A stretch of 64,000 nucleotides of DNA from Fulvia fulva (Eukaryota; Ascomycota; Dothideomycetes; Mycosphaerellales; Mycosphaerellaceae), in NCBI RefSeq assembly GCF_020509005.1, contig NC_063012.1:3658001-3722000 (forward strand). The letters are read 5' to 3'. This document shows positions 33,254-43,220 of this stretch, one piece after another. Below the pieces are notes generated by a model. It saw only the letters and a program-made list of their open reading frames with translations, was not told the DNA's origin and made no database searches. The number at the start of each line of letters is the position of its first letter. The stretch's first letter is position 1. The position numbers and the translations under genes were made by a program.

Positions 33254-34711
33254 ATGGCTCCAAATAGAGGCCGCAATAGGCAAAGTGAATTCGAGGAGTA
33301 CGCCGCGACCACAGCGAAAGACTTCGACCCGGAGGAGGACAACTTGCCAGCCAACGATGACGACGATTCTGGTTCCGAGGGGATTGGCGACGAGTTCAAC
33401 GGCAGGGAGCATTACGAACATGTAGAGAAGAGCAAGCTGCGGAACCCGAAGGTTGCGCCATTAGGTCCACAATATAGAGGTGCGAAAGTGGGGAGACATG
33501 CGCTGGACGAGCATGAGGAAGATGACCCATTCAGTCACGCATTTGAAGATGAAGATAGCGGAGAGGAAGACGTGGCAATGGAGGATGAGGATGGCAGTGA
33601 GGATAGTGAAGATATGGACGACGATCTTGCCAATGCCACGGATGCCACTGATTTGAGCGAAGAAGAGGACGAGGGAGATGAGGAAGAACAGCAGCAATCA
33701 ACGGCCAAGATATCGCCAAAGGACCTCGAGGATCTGAAGAAAGTGCGGGGCGAAGATGCACAAAAGGATGTGGCCAAATCTCTTGCACAGTCGAACAGGG
33801 AAGAAGCAGAGAAGGGCCGAGCAGTGAAGAAACAACGAACCACTTTCGACTCGCTGTTGAACGCCAGGATGAAGCTGCAGAAGTCGCTCGTGGCCACAAA
33901 CACCTTGGTTGGCACACCCGCAGATGAGATTGAAGCAGAGAGATCGGACGCGCAGCACGCCTTAAAAGCTGCTGAGACAGCGGCATTCAGTCTCTGGAGC
34001 TCCTTGAACAGCTTGCGTGAGGATCTGATTGAGGCTCGCACGGGAGAGAAACGCAAGCGCTCGCACTTTACTGCCAGCTCCAGCACGAACGATCTTTGGG
34101 GCCACCTCCAAGCTCAGGAAAATCAGAGCCGACCAGCGCGGGATGCGGTACTGAAGAAGTGGTCGAATAAGGCGCAAGGTCCGACTGTGCAAACACAGAG
34201 CGGTCGTATCAACCGCACCGAACACCAAGCAACCATCATCGACGTTCTACAGGAGCAGCTTTCCAACACCGATAGACTCATGAAGCGCGCTCATGCTCCG
34301 AAATCGTGTGCGCCGTTGCAGCTCTCACGGCGAGTGAGCGAGGACGACAAGATCTACGACGACGCTGACTTCTACGGCATACTGCTGAAGGAGCTTTTGG
34401 AGCAGAAGAGTGCCGACTCGGTGGCTGCCTCGAATATCGACCTGGGCTATCAAGTGCGAAGGGAGGCCAAGACTAAGCGGAACGTAGACACCAAAGCTAG
34501 TAAGGGGAGGAAGCTGAGGTATACCGTGCACGAGAAGCTACAGAACTTCATGGCGCCGGAGGATCGGACTGTGTGGACTGAGTCGAGGGCGGATGCGTTG
34601 TTCCCCAGTCTGTTCGAGCAGAATATGGGTTTGATGGAGAAGGATGACGACGATGACAGGGACGTAGATGGCGACGATGGATCTGTAGACGGTGCCTTGA
34701 GACTCTTCTGA
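33254..34711 (+). CDS. BFR2: Protein BFR2 (AATF/Che-1 family), SSU processome factor
   Basis: Single-exon gene of 485 aa. The nucleolar BFR2/AATF protein is part of the small-subunit processome and is needed for early 18S pre-rRNA processing. The N-terminal third is highly acidic (long Glu/Asp runs at about residues 80-150), as in the family. The AATF leucine-zipper domain shows F-D-S-L-L-N-A-R-M-K-L-Q-K (about residues 200-215). The C-terminal TRAUB domain reads D-A-D-F-Y-G-I-L-L-K-E-L-L, then K-A-S-K-G-R-K-L-R-Y-T-V-H-E-K-L and N-F-M-A-P-E-D-R. I chose the ATG at 33254 rather than the in-frame ATG at 33224, because M-A-P-N-R-G starts the conserved-looking part and has an A at -3. A tandem RBR gene follows 312 bp downstream. 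Confidence 0.92.
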   Translation: MAPNRGRNRQSEFEEYAATTAKDFDPEEDNLPANDDDDSGSEGIGDEFNGREHYEHVEKSKLRNPKVAPLGPQYRGAKVGRHALDEHEEDDPFSHAFEDEDSGEEDVAMEDEDGSEDSEDMDDDLANATDATDLSEEEDEGDEEEQQQSTAKISPKDLEDLKKVRGEDAQKDVAKSLAQSNREEAEKGRAVKKQRTTFDSLLNARMKLQKSLVATNTLVGTPADEIEAERSDAQHALKAAETAAFSLWSSLNSLREDLIEARTGEKRKRSHFTASSSTNDLWGHLQAQENQSRPARDAVLKKWSNKAQGPTVQTQSGRINRTEHQATIIDVLQEQLSNTDRLMKRAHAPKSCAPLQLSRRVSEDDKIYDDADFYGILLKELLEQKSADSVAASNIDLGYQVRREAKTKRNVDTKASKGRKLRYTVHEKLQNFMAPEDRTVWTESRADALFPSLFEQNMGLMEKDDDDDRDVDGDDGSVDGALRLF

Positions 34712-35023
34712 ATGCATCAGAGTTCTTGCAGTTGCCCTGCATTGACTGGCAAGTTGCTCCAACGTCGATCTCCCCAGTAACAAGATCGTGGTGCTGCCTG
34801 GGGCAGAAAGGGACGCACGGGTGCAAAATTGCATGTGAAAGTGCGGCACCTAGCGGGGCTCTTCCCTTCCAGTCAAGCAAACGCGAGCGCTCCTCTTCCT
34901 GGAAAGTTCGACTCATCCACAAACACCGCGGTGGCGTACATTAACACCGCAGTCATTGGTGGACTGATAGCTTGCACCACTGAATTGCAATCCTCAGTCT
35001 TCGCCACCTGACGCCCACCCATC
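34712..35023. other. Intergenic region BFR2-RBR gene
   Basis: 312 bp containing the BFR2 3' UTR and the promoter of the RBR ligase gene. No repeat or RNA gene is recognised. Confidence 0.5.
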
Positions 35024-36195
35024 ATGTCCGACACGGAGCAGTTGGACGACCTCGATGATGTAACCGCCGAGACCATCACCCGCTTCGAGATCCTGGACAT
35101 CCAAGACACGACACCTGCGCCCCCAGTACCAGCGCGCCAAGGTCCAGCCCGGGATGAAGCACTCAAGGCACAGCAGGAGCAGACTGCCCGCGAGGTGCAT
35201 CGTGTTGAGCTCCTCCGCTATCGCGAGGTGCGAGGCTTCGCCAATGCTGACTTCCCACATGTGCCCAACTTAGCTACCGATGAGGACACTGACGACCAGG
35301 TCGAGGAGGTTGTCAATCGTGTCGTCCCGGTGGTGTACGACTGCACCTCGTGTGGCGACGATCACCCACTCGAGAATATGTTGGTGGCACCGTGCGACCA
35401 TCGGTTCTGTGCCGAGTGCCTCGAGTCGCTGTACCGCGCCTCCATGAAGGACGAGACCCTCTTCCCACCACGGTGTCATGGCGCACCATTCCCATACGAA
35501 GATGCCAGTCGCCTGCTCAGTCCCGAACTTCGAGTAGAGTTCTCAGCCAAGAGGGAAGAACTAGCAGACAGGAACAAGCTGTACTGCAGCGTCCCAACAT
35601 GCTCTGCGTACATACCTGCGGGCGACCGCTCAGGCCGCACAGCAGCGTGCACTAAGTGCGGCATGTCAACATGTACCGACTGCAAGCTTAGTTATCGAGG
35701 TCACACCGCAGTCTGTCCCCGAGACCCGGACACAATGGATGTGCTTTCTATAGCTCAGCGGGAAGGATGGAGGCGTTGCGACTCATGCAAGACCATGGTC
35801 GAGCTCAACACGGGATGTAACCACATGACGTGAGTTAACCTGATCCAATTTTGAATTATGCTGACAATACTGACAGCTGCCGCTGCCGCCACGAATTCTG
35901 CTATCTCTGCGGCGCCACCTGGAACACATGCGAATGCCCTCTATTCGACGAAGACCGCCTACTCGAGCGTGCACAGGTCATCGTCGATCGCGAAGCTGAA
36001 GGTGGGGAAGCGGGTGATGCTGCTGCTATGGCTGATAACTTGCGCGAGCAGCATGAATGTGGGCATCAAAACATGCGCTGGGTGGGGGGTTCGCATGTCT
36101 GCGAGGGCTGCGGCGATAACATGAAACCCTTCATCTTCCGCTGCCGTCAATGTCACACTCAGCTGTGCTATCGCTGCCGGCATCATCGTACTTGA
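35024..36195 (+). CDS. RBR-type (RING-IBR-RING) E3 ubiquitin ligase
   Basis: Two exons, 35024-35829 and 35877-36195, give 374 aa. The 47-nt intron (GTGAGT...CTGACAG) is required to join G-C-N-H-M-T to C-R-C-R-H-E-F-C-Y-L-C-G. RING1 is at residues 107-151 (C-T-S-C, C-D-H-R-F-C, C-L). IBR is at about 180-231 (C-S-V-P-T-C, C-T-K-C, C-T-D-C). RING2 is at about 252-290. By analogy with parkin, Cys265 in T-G-C-N-H-M-T-C is the catalytic Cys that accepts ubiquitin from the E2. A further Cys/His-rich tail (C-E-G-C-G-D-N, C-R-Q-C, C-Y-R-C) extends to the end. RBR ligases work as RING/HECT hybrids. The target is unknown; the many lineage-specific fungal RBR genes prevent naming an orthologue. Confidence 0.88.
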
Positions 36196-36565
36196 GTTGG
36201 CGTCCGTTGTGGTCGTAACTCCACGTCAGGGGCACTTGCTGGAGATGCTAGCACAAGGGCATGAAAGGGGTGTGATTGTTGCGCAGGAGGTTCAAATTTT
36301 GTTACAAAAGCGAAGGACGTGGCTATGCGTTGACCAGGCATCCAACCGTAAATGTCGAAGATGGGGAGCGGAATTATTTGTGCATGCCTTGAACAGTTTT
36401 GTGTAAGGATAAGCTATAGAACGGTTGACTCTACAGCCTCCAGTGAGGCTTGACCTGTTCCGGCCTCTCGCAGGCTACTGAGCCCTCTTAAGCCCTATCG
36501 TTTAATGGTACATCTGAGCCTTTGAAGCCTTTCCAGCGAGATGTTGTAGAGCTGGTAGACAATCA
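36196..36565. other. Intergenic region downstream of RBR gene
   Basis: 370 bp between two convergent genes. No coding or RNA feature is recognised. Confidence 0.5.
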
Positions 36566-38558
36566 CTACATCATCGTGCAGGACCACGTTTTCGACGGCA
36601 CACTGGCTGCGGTCCGTGGTGCTTTAGCCACTGGCTCGTTCGACGACTCGCAAGTCTCTGATGGGTCAATGCTACTACGCCGCCTCTTTCGACTGATGCC
36701 TTGTACCTCTATGCTTTGCGAATCTTTCGAGATCCGTTTGTCCCTATTGCAGTTCATGATGACCAGATCATCGAGCCTTTCGGAGCCGGGACTGGTTAAG
36801 AGGGCCATATCTTCCACTGTGAAGTCAAGGCCGGCACATATGACTTCGACTTTCTTGATCGAAGCAGGAAGGATTGAATCCAATGTCCAAATCCTGTTAC
36901 GCAGACTCTCGTTGTCGTATTGACCGAACAGTGCGGAACTCGGTGCCGAGGGATTTGCCAGGTGGCTCAAATGTCGCAGGCTGCCGAAGCGTTCGATGTT
37001 GATGGATACGAACTCCGTTTGCTCAGCTTCATTGAGCGCAACGACCGACGAGCGCTAGCCACACCGTAGCGACGTGTGAGCTTGCGAACACTCGAGCGTA
37101 GTTAGTGGCGTTAGCGAGGAGGGAGTGGAGCTCTATATCAGCCTTAGGAATTCCTTGGCGCCCTTTTGATTGGCTAAAATCAAGTTGCTAGAATCTGACT
37201 AATTGAAGTTACGTATGTGCCTTCTATAAAGGCAGATACCTCGGGCAGCTATCACAACGCGCCGTAGGCACTGCTATAAGGGTTAGAAAACTGTGCTTAC
37301 GTCAAGCAGATTGCAACATATAGGAGTTAAGCCCCGTAATATTAGCTAGGCCGGTGAGAGAGCTCCACTCCGTCGTTACGCTCACACTTGTGGGTCTCAC
37401 AGGCCCATACAGCACATTTTCTAAGTGGCTAGGCATGGCCTCGACCAACTCGTTGTACAGATCCTCCCTGTGTGCGATCTCGACACGGAGCTCTTCCAGT
37501 AGAGGTGTGTGCTGTATGGTCATTTCTGCTAGTTGCCGCCACTGCCTTAGTGTGTAGCCATCGACCTCGTCCGCGTAGCACATTGTCAATGATCACAACT
37601 GTCCGCATCGCGCCAGGAGCATGTCAAGGCCATCCCCAATCGTAACAATCCTGGACAGATTCAATTCGCGCAAATTGGATTGAATTGAGTCATCGCCCTC
37701 TGACAGACTACTCAAGCTACCGAAGAATGGATCAATCGTGAGCTTCTCGAGCTTGGGTAGTCGCAGAACGCTTTGGAAGCTCTCCATATCAATCGCGTGG
37801 TCCGTGGCATTGACATGGAGCTCCACGATGTTGCGCAAGCCGTCTGGATATGCTCGAGCAGCCGCGTCTTCGACATCCTCGCTGCCACCTTCTGACAGTG
37901 CGAGGCATAGATCACCCATCTGGTACAGGTCATCCGGCCATCCAGCAACCCGTACAGATCGCAGTCGTGGGCAAGCAAGCATAATCAGGCACAGCCATGT
38001 CGTGGGAGCGTACATGCCTTCCTCTGTGACGCTGGACGCGGGCTGCTCATCATCGTCGATCTCGTCTTCTATGAGGTTATGTAGGGCCAGCCATTCCCAG
38101 AACCTCGATTGAGCTTGAGGGGATAGTCCTGCGAAAGGGTTAATGCCAGCACGGTGTTACACCACTATGCTAGATCAACTGCGCGTTGCATGGACGCAAC
38201 TGGACTCCTTGCCTAGCTCGCTTGACAGCAACTGTTGCACCTGCTCATGATTCGGCGGCGGAGTATGGATTGCCATAGCCGCATCGACATTCTCAACGTA
38301 GTGATCAACGGCCTGCACGTGCTTTGCGAGCTCAGGCTTCTGCAGAAGCGTGTCGAGCAGTAGATGTAGATCATGCCAGTAACCGTGCTCATCGTCGTTG
38401 TTCTCGCTGCGAAAGCCAATGGTGTGACAGAGAGCTGGTGTGGCGACGCGATAGCCCAATTTGTTGGTCAGACAGATCGCTGTGGCTGTCTTCCCGTCGA
38501 TCTGAGCGGCAAAAGTGAAGACACGCTCGACCAGTTCGGTGGGAATGGTTTCGGCCAT
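36566..38558 (-). pseudogene. F-box/LRR-like gene, broken by a stop and a repeat insertion
   Basis: Minus strand. Exon 1 (38558-38180) begins M-A-E-T-I-P-T-E-L-V-E-R-V-F-T-F, an F-box-like N-terminus, so an SCF substrate-receptor role is possible. A 51-nt intron (38129-38179, GTTGAT...TTCGCAG) joins it in frame to exon 2 from 38128. Exon 2 shows leucine-rich segments such as C-P-R-L-R-S-V-R-V and L-R-E-L-N-L-S. An in-frame TGA at 37593-37595 interrupts C-G-Q-L-(stop)-S-L-T, and the same frame continues to 37421. There a roughly 390-bp dispersed repeat (37028-37421) is inserted. Beyond it the frame resumes cleanly (F-V-S-I-N-I-E-R-F-G-S-L-R-H-L) to a stop at 36566. Removing the repeat and one 3-base duplicate restores frame. 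I infer a recent pseudogene; an assembly error at the TGA is possible. Confidence 0.7.
37028..37421. repeat. Dispersed ~390-bp repeat, copy 1, inserted in F-box/LRR gene
   Basis: Nearly identical to 46235-46632; the matching parts start TTCATTGAGCGCAACGACC and end CAGCACATTTT. It is bordered by TTC on both sides (37028-37030 and 37419-37421), matching a 3-base duplication that removal would resolve in the host reading frame. The interior has an ATTGG (inverted CCAAT) motif and CTATAAAGG about 50 bases apart, resembling a promoter. No coding capacity. The ends are not clear inverted repeats, though TGAGCGCAACGACC near the left end resembles the complement of the region about 40 bases inside the right end. 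Class unknown: MITE-like, SINE-like or LTR-derived. Confidence 0.75.
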
Positions 38559-39031
38559 CGTGGTGATCGGCCTCGCAGGTTAGTCAAGGCGAAAAAAGGG
38601 TATGATGAGAGACTACAAGGCGTCGACGTCAACATGGGAAGACCCAAATGTATACCTTGAGGTCTTGAATCACTTCTTCAAGTCGCAGCGGCATCGCCTT
38701 CCTCGCGGACACAGTTGTTGGAGGAGGCCGCAATGGATGCAGGAGTCTGCTCTTGCAGTTTGACGTTGAACGAAGGACGTCCTGGGACCTGCAGCCAGAA
38801 CACGCTAAGGCACGCTTTGCCCCGGTGCTCCGACAATAGCTCCCGGTCCGGCTATCTATCCGCCTTGTCTACACATGGACATGCCCTATGCATGGAGCAT
38901 GTGACAACATCACGCGAGCAACGAGCACCTCATCGCCCTGATATCCTTCCTATCCACTACACCTAAACCGCAGATGGATCTTTAGTAGTGTATATCGTAT
39001 CCATTCTTGACAGCCCGACGAGACCGCCATC
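38559..39031. other. Divergent promoter region, F-box gene / SLC35F6-like gene
   Basis: 473 bp between two divergently oriented start codons (38558 minus, 39032 plus). No specific regulatory motif can be assigned. Confidence 0.5.
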
Positions 39032-40463
39032 ATGACGAGCCGCGCCATGATCCCCGTCCTGGTGGCCTTCATGCTGCTGACCGGTGTCTGCAACACGCTG
39101 TTGACCAAGTACCAGGTGCGAACCGCTAGCATGCTGAAGCAGGAGCAAGACTGACCGATGCATAGGACATGCAATGTGTAGCAGACTGCGATACCGACCG
39201 CCCGAAGAAGTTCGAGCAGCCAGTCATCCAAACCCTACAGATGTTCGTCGGCGAGGCTGGGTGCTGGCTGGTAGTGGTCCTGTCCTGGTTGGTCAAAAGG
39301 GTATTGACAAGCGACGTTGTGCCCATACAAGATACTCGATACGTGCCAGTGGCATCAGAAGAGGCGGGAGAAGAGCTTGAGTCCGATGAAAACGAACTTC
39401 ACCACGATCTATCTTCGTCCCAGACGCTCGTGGACCCGACGAATATCGTTGCCGCACCTAAGCTAGATCCAGAGCTATTGCACAAGGAACGCCAGCCGCT
39501 TACTGGATGGAAAGTCACGATGTTGGCGTTGCCAGCCATCTGCGACATTTGCGGCACAACTCTGATGAATGTTGGCCTGCTGTTCGTTGCGGCTTCGATC
39601 TACCAAATGACTAGAGGAGCTCTGGTCCTCTTCGTCGGCCTCTTCAGCGTCATCTTCCTCAGGAGACATCTTGGAGCTTGGAAGTGGGCAAGTCTCTTCA
39701 TTGTCGTGCTTGGAGTTGCAGTGGTGGGTCTTGCTGGCGTACTGGATCAGAAACACGGCGCGCCCACCTTACCTGGAGACACTCGGCCTGACGATAAGAC
39801 CGACCTGCTTACCCATGCCGGTCTTGCACTCCGGCGGGGCGTCACAGCGTTGGAAGAGCACACTGCAGCTGAGACCGTGCTGGGCTTCTTCCTCATCGCT
39901 ACAGCACAGATCTTCACAGCTGCACAATTCGTCCTTGAAGAAAGTATCATGGAGCGATACTCGATGGACCCCATTCGAGTCGTAGGCTGGGAGGGCGTCT
40001 TTGGGTTCCTCGTTACGCTTGCCGGTATGGGCGTCCTGCATGCTGCCATTGGGCAGACAGAGGCTGGCAAAGGCGGCTACTTCGATGCACGCGAAGGCTT
40101 CTATGAAATGTTCCACTATCGGTCGATTGGGATCACATCTCTATTGATAATGGTATCCATTGGGTAAGTACATGTACGCCATCCGTACAACACAGCTAAC
40201 ATGATCTCAGTGGTTTCAACTTCTTCGGGCTGTCTGTCACACGGGTCATCTCTGCAACCGCACGATCTACAATCGATACATGCCGAACACTCTTCATCTG
40301 GCTTGTGAGTCTGGGTCTGGGCTGGGAAACTTTCAAATGGCTCCAAGTGGTTGGCTTCATCCTTTTGGTCTACGGCACAGCGGTGTTCAATGAAGTAGTT
40401 AGGCCGCCGACCATAGCATTCCTGAGACGGCAGAAGAGAGTGGCTCTACAGGAAGAACGTTGA
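39032..40463 (+). CDS. SLC35F6-like drug/metabolite-transporter family membrane protein
   Basis: Three exons (39032-39115, 39166-40163, 40211-40463), 444 aa. The introns are 50 nt (GTGCGA...GCATAG) and 47 nt (GTAAGT...TCTCAG). The protein is polytopic: exon 1 codes the first helix (V-L-V-A-F-M-L-L-T-G-V) ending T-L-L-T-K-Y-Q, a hallmark of the SLC35F6 (C2orf18) group. Exon 2 has C-D-I-C-G-T-T-L-M-N-V-G-L-L-F followed by S-I-Y-Q-M-T-R-G-A, then further helices. The family belongs to the DMT/nucleotide-sugar transporter clan, and its members are found in endomembranes or mitochondria in animals; the fungal substrate is not known. An acidic loop with Glu/Asp lies near residues 70-110. It is convergent with DBP5 (662 bp apart). 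Confidence 0.87.
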
Positions 40464-41125
40464 TGCTAGATCCTATACCCTGCTATATATAAGCTCGTCT
40501 CTCTTGCTGGCCTCTTCACAGCGTTGATGCGTAGTCCACTCGGTAGGGTGTAGCATTTCTTAGTGATGTGGAACGTGGAAGCCCGGTCCACAATTTGACG
40601 TGCAATCACACCTGGGCACCGGGAAAAACATCCGCAGCACTCAACGTGGGCTGCATAGGCTCTTAGATTTGGGCAGTGCCACCATAACCCTATTGCATCC
40701 AGCCATCGAAGCGCTGTGTCAGGTTGTCTATAGCACTACGACAGGCAGTGAAGCACAAGATATTATTGTACTGCTTCCGCCCAGCACTTTACTGCTGATG
40801 ATCCGTTGCTGTCTCGATTCGTCGATGCGCTGTAATCACTCGAAACCCAGCGTCTATGTAACAGAGCCATTGAAGTTGAAGCTGTACAGAAACGGCGACA
40901 ATTTGTCGTCAACATGCATCGTCTATCTATGTGTCGATGCTGGGTATCTCTTCGAGCGTCCTATGCTCTGATGGATGCCTTTTCATCCTCAGTAGGCTCT
41001 CAATGGGCTTTCGCCCCAAGTAGTACGCGACCAATCTTGGCGGGTGTCCACTGGAGCCATGACATCCACCACCGTCCGTCGCAGGCCCCTTGACCGCAAT
41101 CCTGATTCCATCACAGTCAACCTCT
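40464..41125. other. Convergent intergenic region SLC35F6-like / DBP5
   Basis: Contains both 3' ends. A 123-codon open frame at 40600-40971, preceded by TATATATAAG near 40485, has no family features and is not called. Confidence 0.5.
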
Positions 41126-42756
41126 TCAGCTCATATCAACGTCGACCGCTGCACGTTGGTTCTTCATGATGGTCTTGATGTGCTTTTCGACTTCGTCCAT
41201 GTTGGATAGATCGATCTTCTCTGGCTGGACCCCAAAGTACTTGCAGATGGCCATGAGTCCCTGCCAGCTGCGCTTATCGTGTACGAGACTGATGGCAGCA
41301 CCGGTGCGGCCGAAACGACCAGTGCGACCAATGCGGTGGAGGTAGGTCTGGAAGTCAGGCTGGCCGTCGACAGTCTCTGGAATGTCGTAATTGACGACCA
41401 TGGTAACGGTCTGGACGTCGATACCGCGAGCGAGGACATTGGTGGCGATGAGTACCTTGGCTTCACCACTGCGGAACTTTTCGAACACGGCATCTCTTGC
41501 GGGGCCCTCCAGTGCGCCAGTGAGAGAAACGACGCTGTGGCCTTCGGCATTGAGACGACGCTCAATCTCTGCGGCAGTGTCGCGACGCTTCACGAAGATG
41601 ATCGAGGAAGCCACCGTCATGAGCTTGTAGAAGCTGACCAGAGCTCTGTATTTCTCCTCGTCGTTCATACAGTCAAGGTACATCTGGTGGATGCCCTTGA
41701 CAGTGAGCTGCTCGACCTGGAGAGTGATTTGGTTGGCGCCAGCTGCAAACTGCTCTGCGAATGCCAGCACAGCAGGAGGAAATGTAGCAGAGAAGAGGAC
41801 GAGCTGGGCCTGACGGCTGATCATCTGCCTCACCCGCTTGCACTGGTCACCCATACCCTGCATGTCCAGCATGTTGTCCGCTTCATCAAGTGTGAGGATC
41901 TTGATGTCGCGTCCGTCGATATGCTTTCTCTTGAGCAGGTCGATGACGGTGCCCGGCGTGCCGACCAGGATCTGGGCTTCGACGTTGGTTCGAGCGGAGC
42001 CTGACACTGCTTCGTAGACGTCGCGCAAGCCCTGAGGTCTGAGGAACACGCCCATGAGCTCGACGACTCCCTTGATCTGCCTGGCCAGCTCACGTGTCGG
42101 AGCCAGCACGATAGCTTGTGCCTTGGTGGAGCTCAAGTCGATGCGCTGCAGCATGTTGATGACGAAGGCGGCTGTCTTGCCAGTTCCTGATTGTGACTGT
42201 CCGATCAGGTTCTCGGTCGGGGTTTGCTTGAGTAAAAGCGGAAGAGCGCGCTCTTGGATCTTGGAAGGTTGGATGAAGCCCATGGTGGCTAGAGCTTGCT
42301 GGATTTCCGGCTTGCTGAGGTACTGTTAGCAGTGACTTGAGGGCGCGGCATGCATAGTACTCACAGTCCGAGATTGGCGTCTTCGAAAGACTTTGCCGAG
42401 TATAGCGGGTTTGTCGGGTCGGCTTGGAGATCTGCGAGCTTCACGTTGACATTGAACTCGGGCTCGTCGAGTCCAGCTGAGCCGCGCAGCCAGGTGGTAG
42501 CACCATCAGTCTGCGCCTTTGCGAGATATTCGCCCTCGCTCTTCTTGTCCGCCTTTGTTGCGTCCATCTTCTTGTCCGAGTCTGCAGTGGGTGTCTCGGC
42601 GTCGTCTGCCCAGTTGAACTTTCCCGGTGTGAAGGTGGAGGCAGCTGGATTGCTTCCGTTGGTGGTGGCGGCAGGCTTGCTCGAGTCATCGGAGATGGAG
42701 AGTTTTGTCAGATTTGCTGGCTCGGGCTCTGAGGATGTTGCCTTATTGTCCGACAT
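41126..42756 (-). CDS. DBP5: DEAD-box ATP-dependent RNA helicase DBP5
   Basis: Two exons (42756-42365 and 42314-41126), 526 aa. The 50-nt intron (GTGAGT...CCTCAG) is placed so that the junction reads N-L-G-L-K-P-E-I-Q-Q, matching the LGL-x-PEL Q-motif region of the family; the alternative AG five bases later in the plus numbering would shift frame. Helicase motifs: S-G-T-G-K-T (I), P-T-R-E-L-A (Ia), D-E-A-D (II), S-A-T-F (III) and [11 protein letters not shown] (VI). The N-terminal 100 residues are low-complexity. DBP5 removes export factors from mRNPs at the cytoplasmic face of the nuclear pore with Gle1/IP6 and also acts in translation termination. It shares a 464-bp divergent promoter with BZZ1. 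Confidence 0.95.
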
Positions 42757-43220
42757 GGCGGGCGGTGTATTGTGGACGTGACTGAAAGAAAGTGCGTGTC
42801 TCGATGCGGCGGTGGTGCTTTGTGAGGGCGAACACGTGGCTGGTGACGTAGTGATGGTCGTACAGCTGGCGTTGAAAGAATGTGACGCGCTTCTCATTTG
42901 ACGCGGCAAGATGACCAAGTTGTTGTGTGTCGCGTGTGTGTGAGGTTTTTGGCGGGTGAATTGAGCAAGAGAGCTCTTGCTGTACAGAAATGACGAGGGG
43001 TCCTTCCGTTTCGCGATTGGCGTTGCAGGGATTCGGGCCGCGATGAGGAAGCCCCGCCACGCGTGCAGCGTGCCAAACCAAACCTTGGAAGATCCGACGT
43101 TCACTGCTGCGCCCCGGAGTCTCATGGCATGGCGGATAAAGTGAATGCTCTCGGCGGATACATATAGTTTGGTGGAGCTGTTTGTTCACCTTCACATGTC
43201 TCACTCATCACGACGACGAT
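42757..43220. promoter_or_regulatory. Shared divergent promoter DBP5 / BZZ1
   Basis: 464 bp between the start codons of two divergently transcribed genes, so it must hold both promoters and 5' UTRs. I see no defined binding site; a pyrimidine/purine-rich stretch lies near 42950-43010. Confidence 0.5.

Noticed and set aside
33531..34086. Long antisense open frames (151 and 183 codons) over BFR2
   Set aside because: Created by the acidic low-complexity coding sequence on the other strand; the sense frame carries the AATF and TRAUB motifs.
37031..37418. Interpreting the ~390-bp repeat as a solo LTR (TGAGCG...CAGCACA with a TATA box)
   Set aside because: No 5-bp duplication next to the TG/CA at either copy, and the host-frame footprint is 3 bp.
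37028..37421. Reading the repeat in the F-box/LRR gene as an introner-like intron (GTGAGA donor, GCTGAG acceptor keep frame)
   Set aside because: The second copy is intergenic with GCGAGA at the donor, and the simple TTC duplication explains the host frame better. RNA-seq would decide.
40600..40971. 123-codon open frame with an upstream TATATATAAG
   Set aside because: No family features and it lies between two convergent 3' ends; transcript evidence would be needed.
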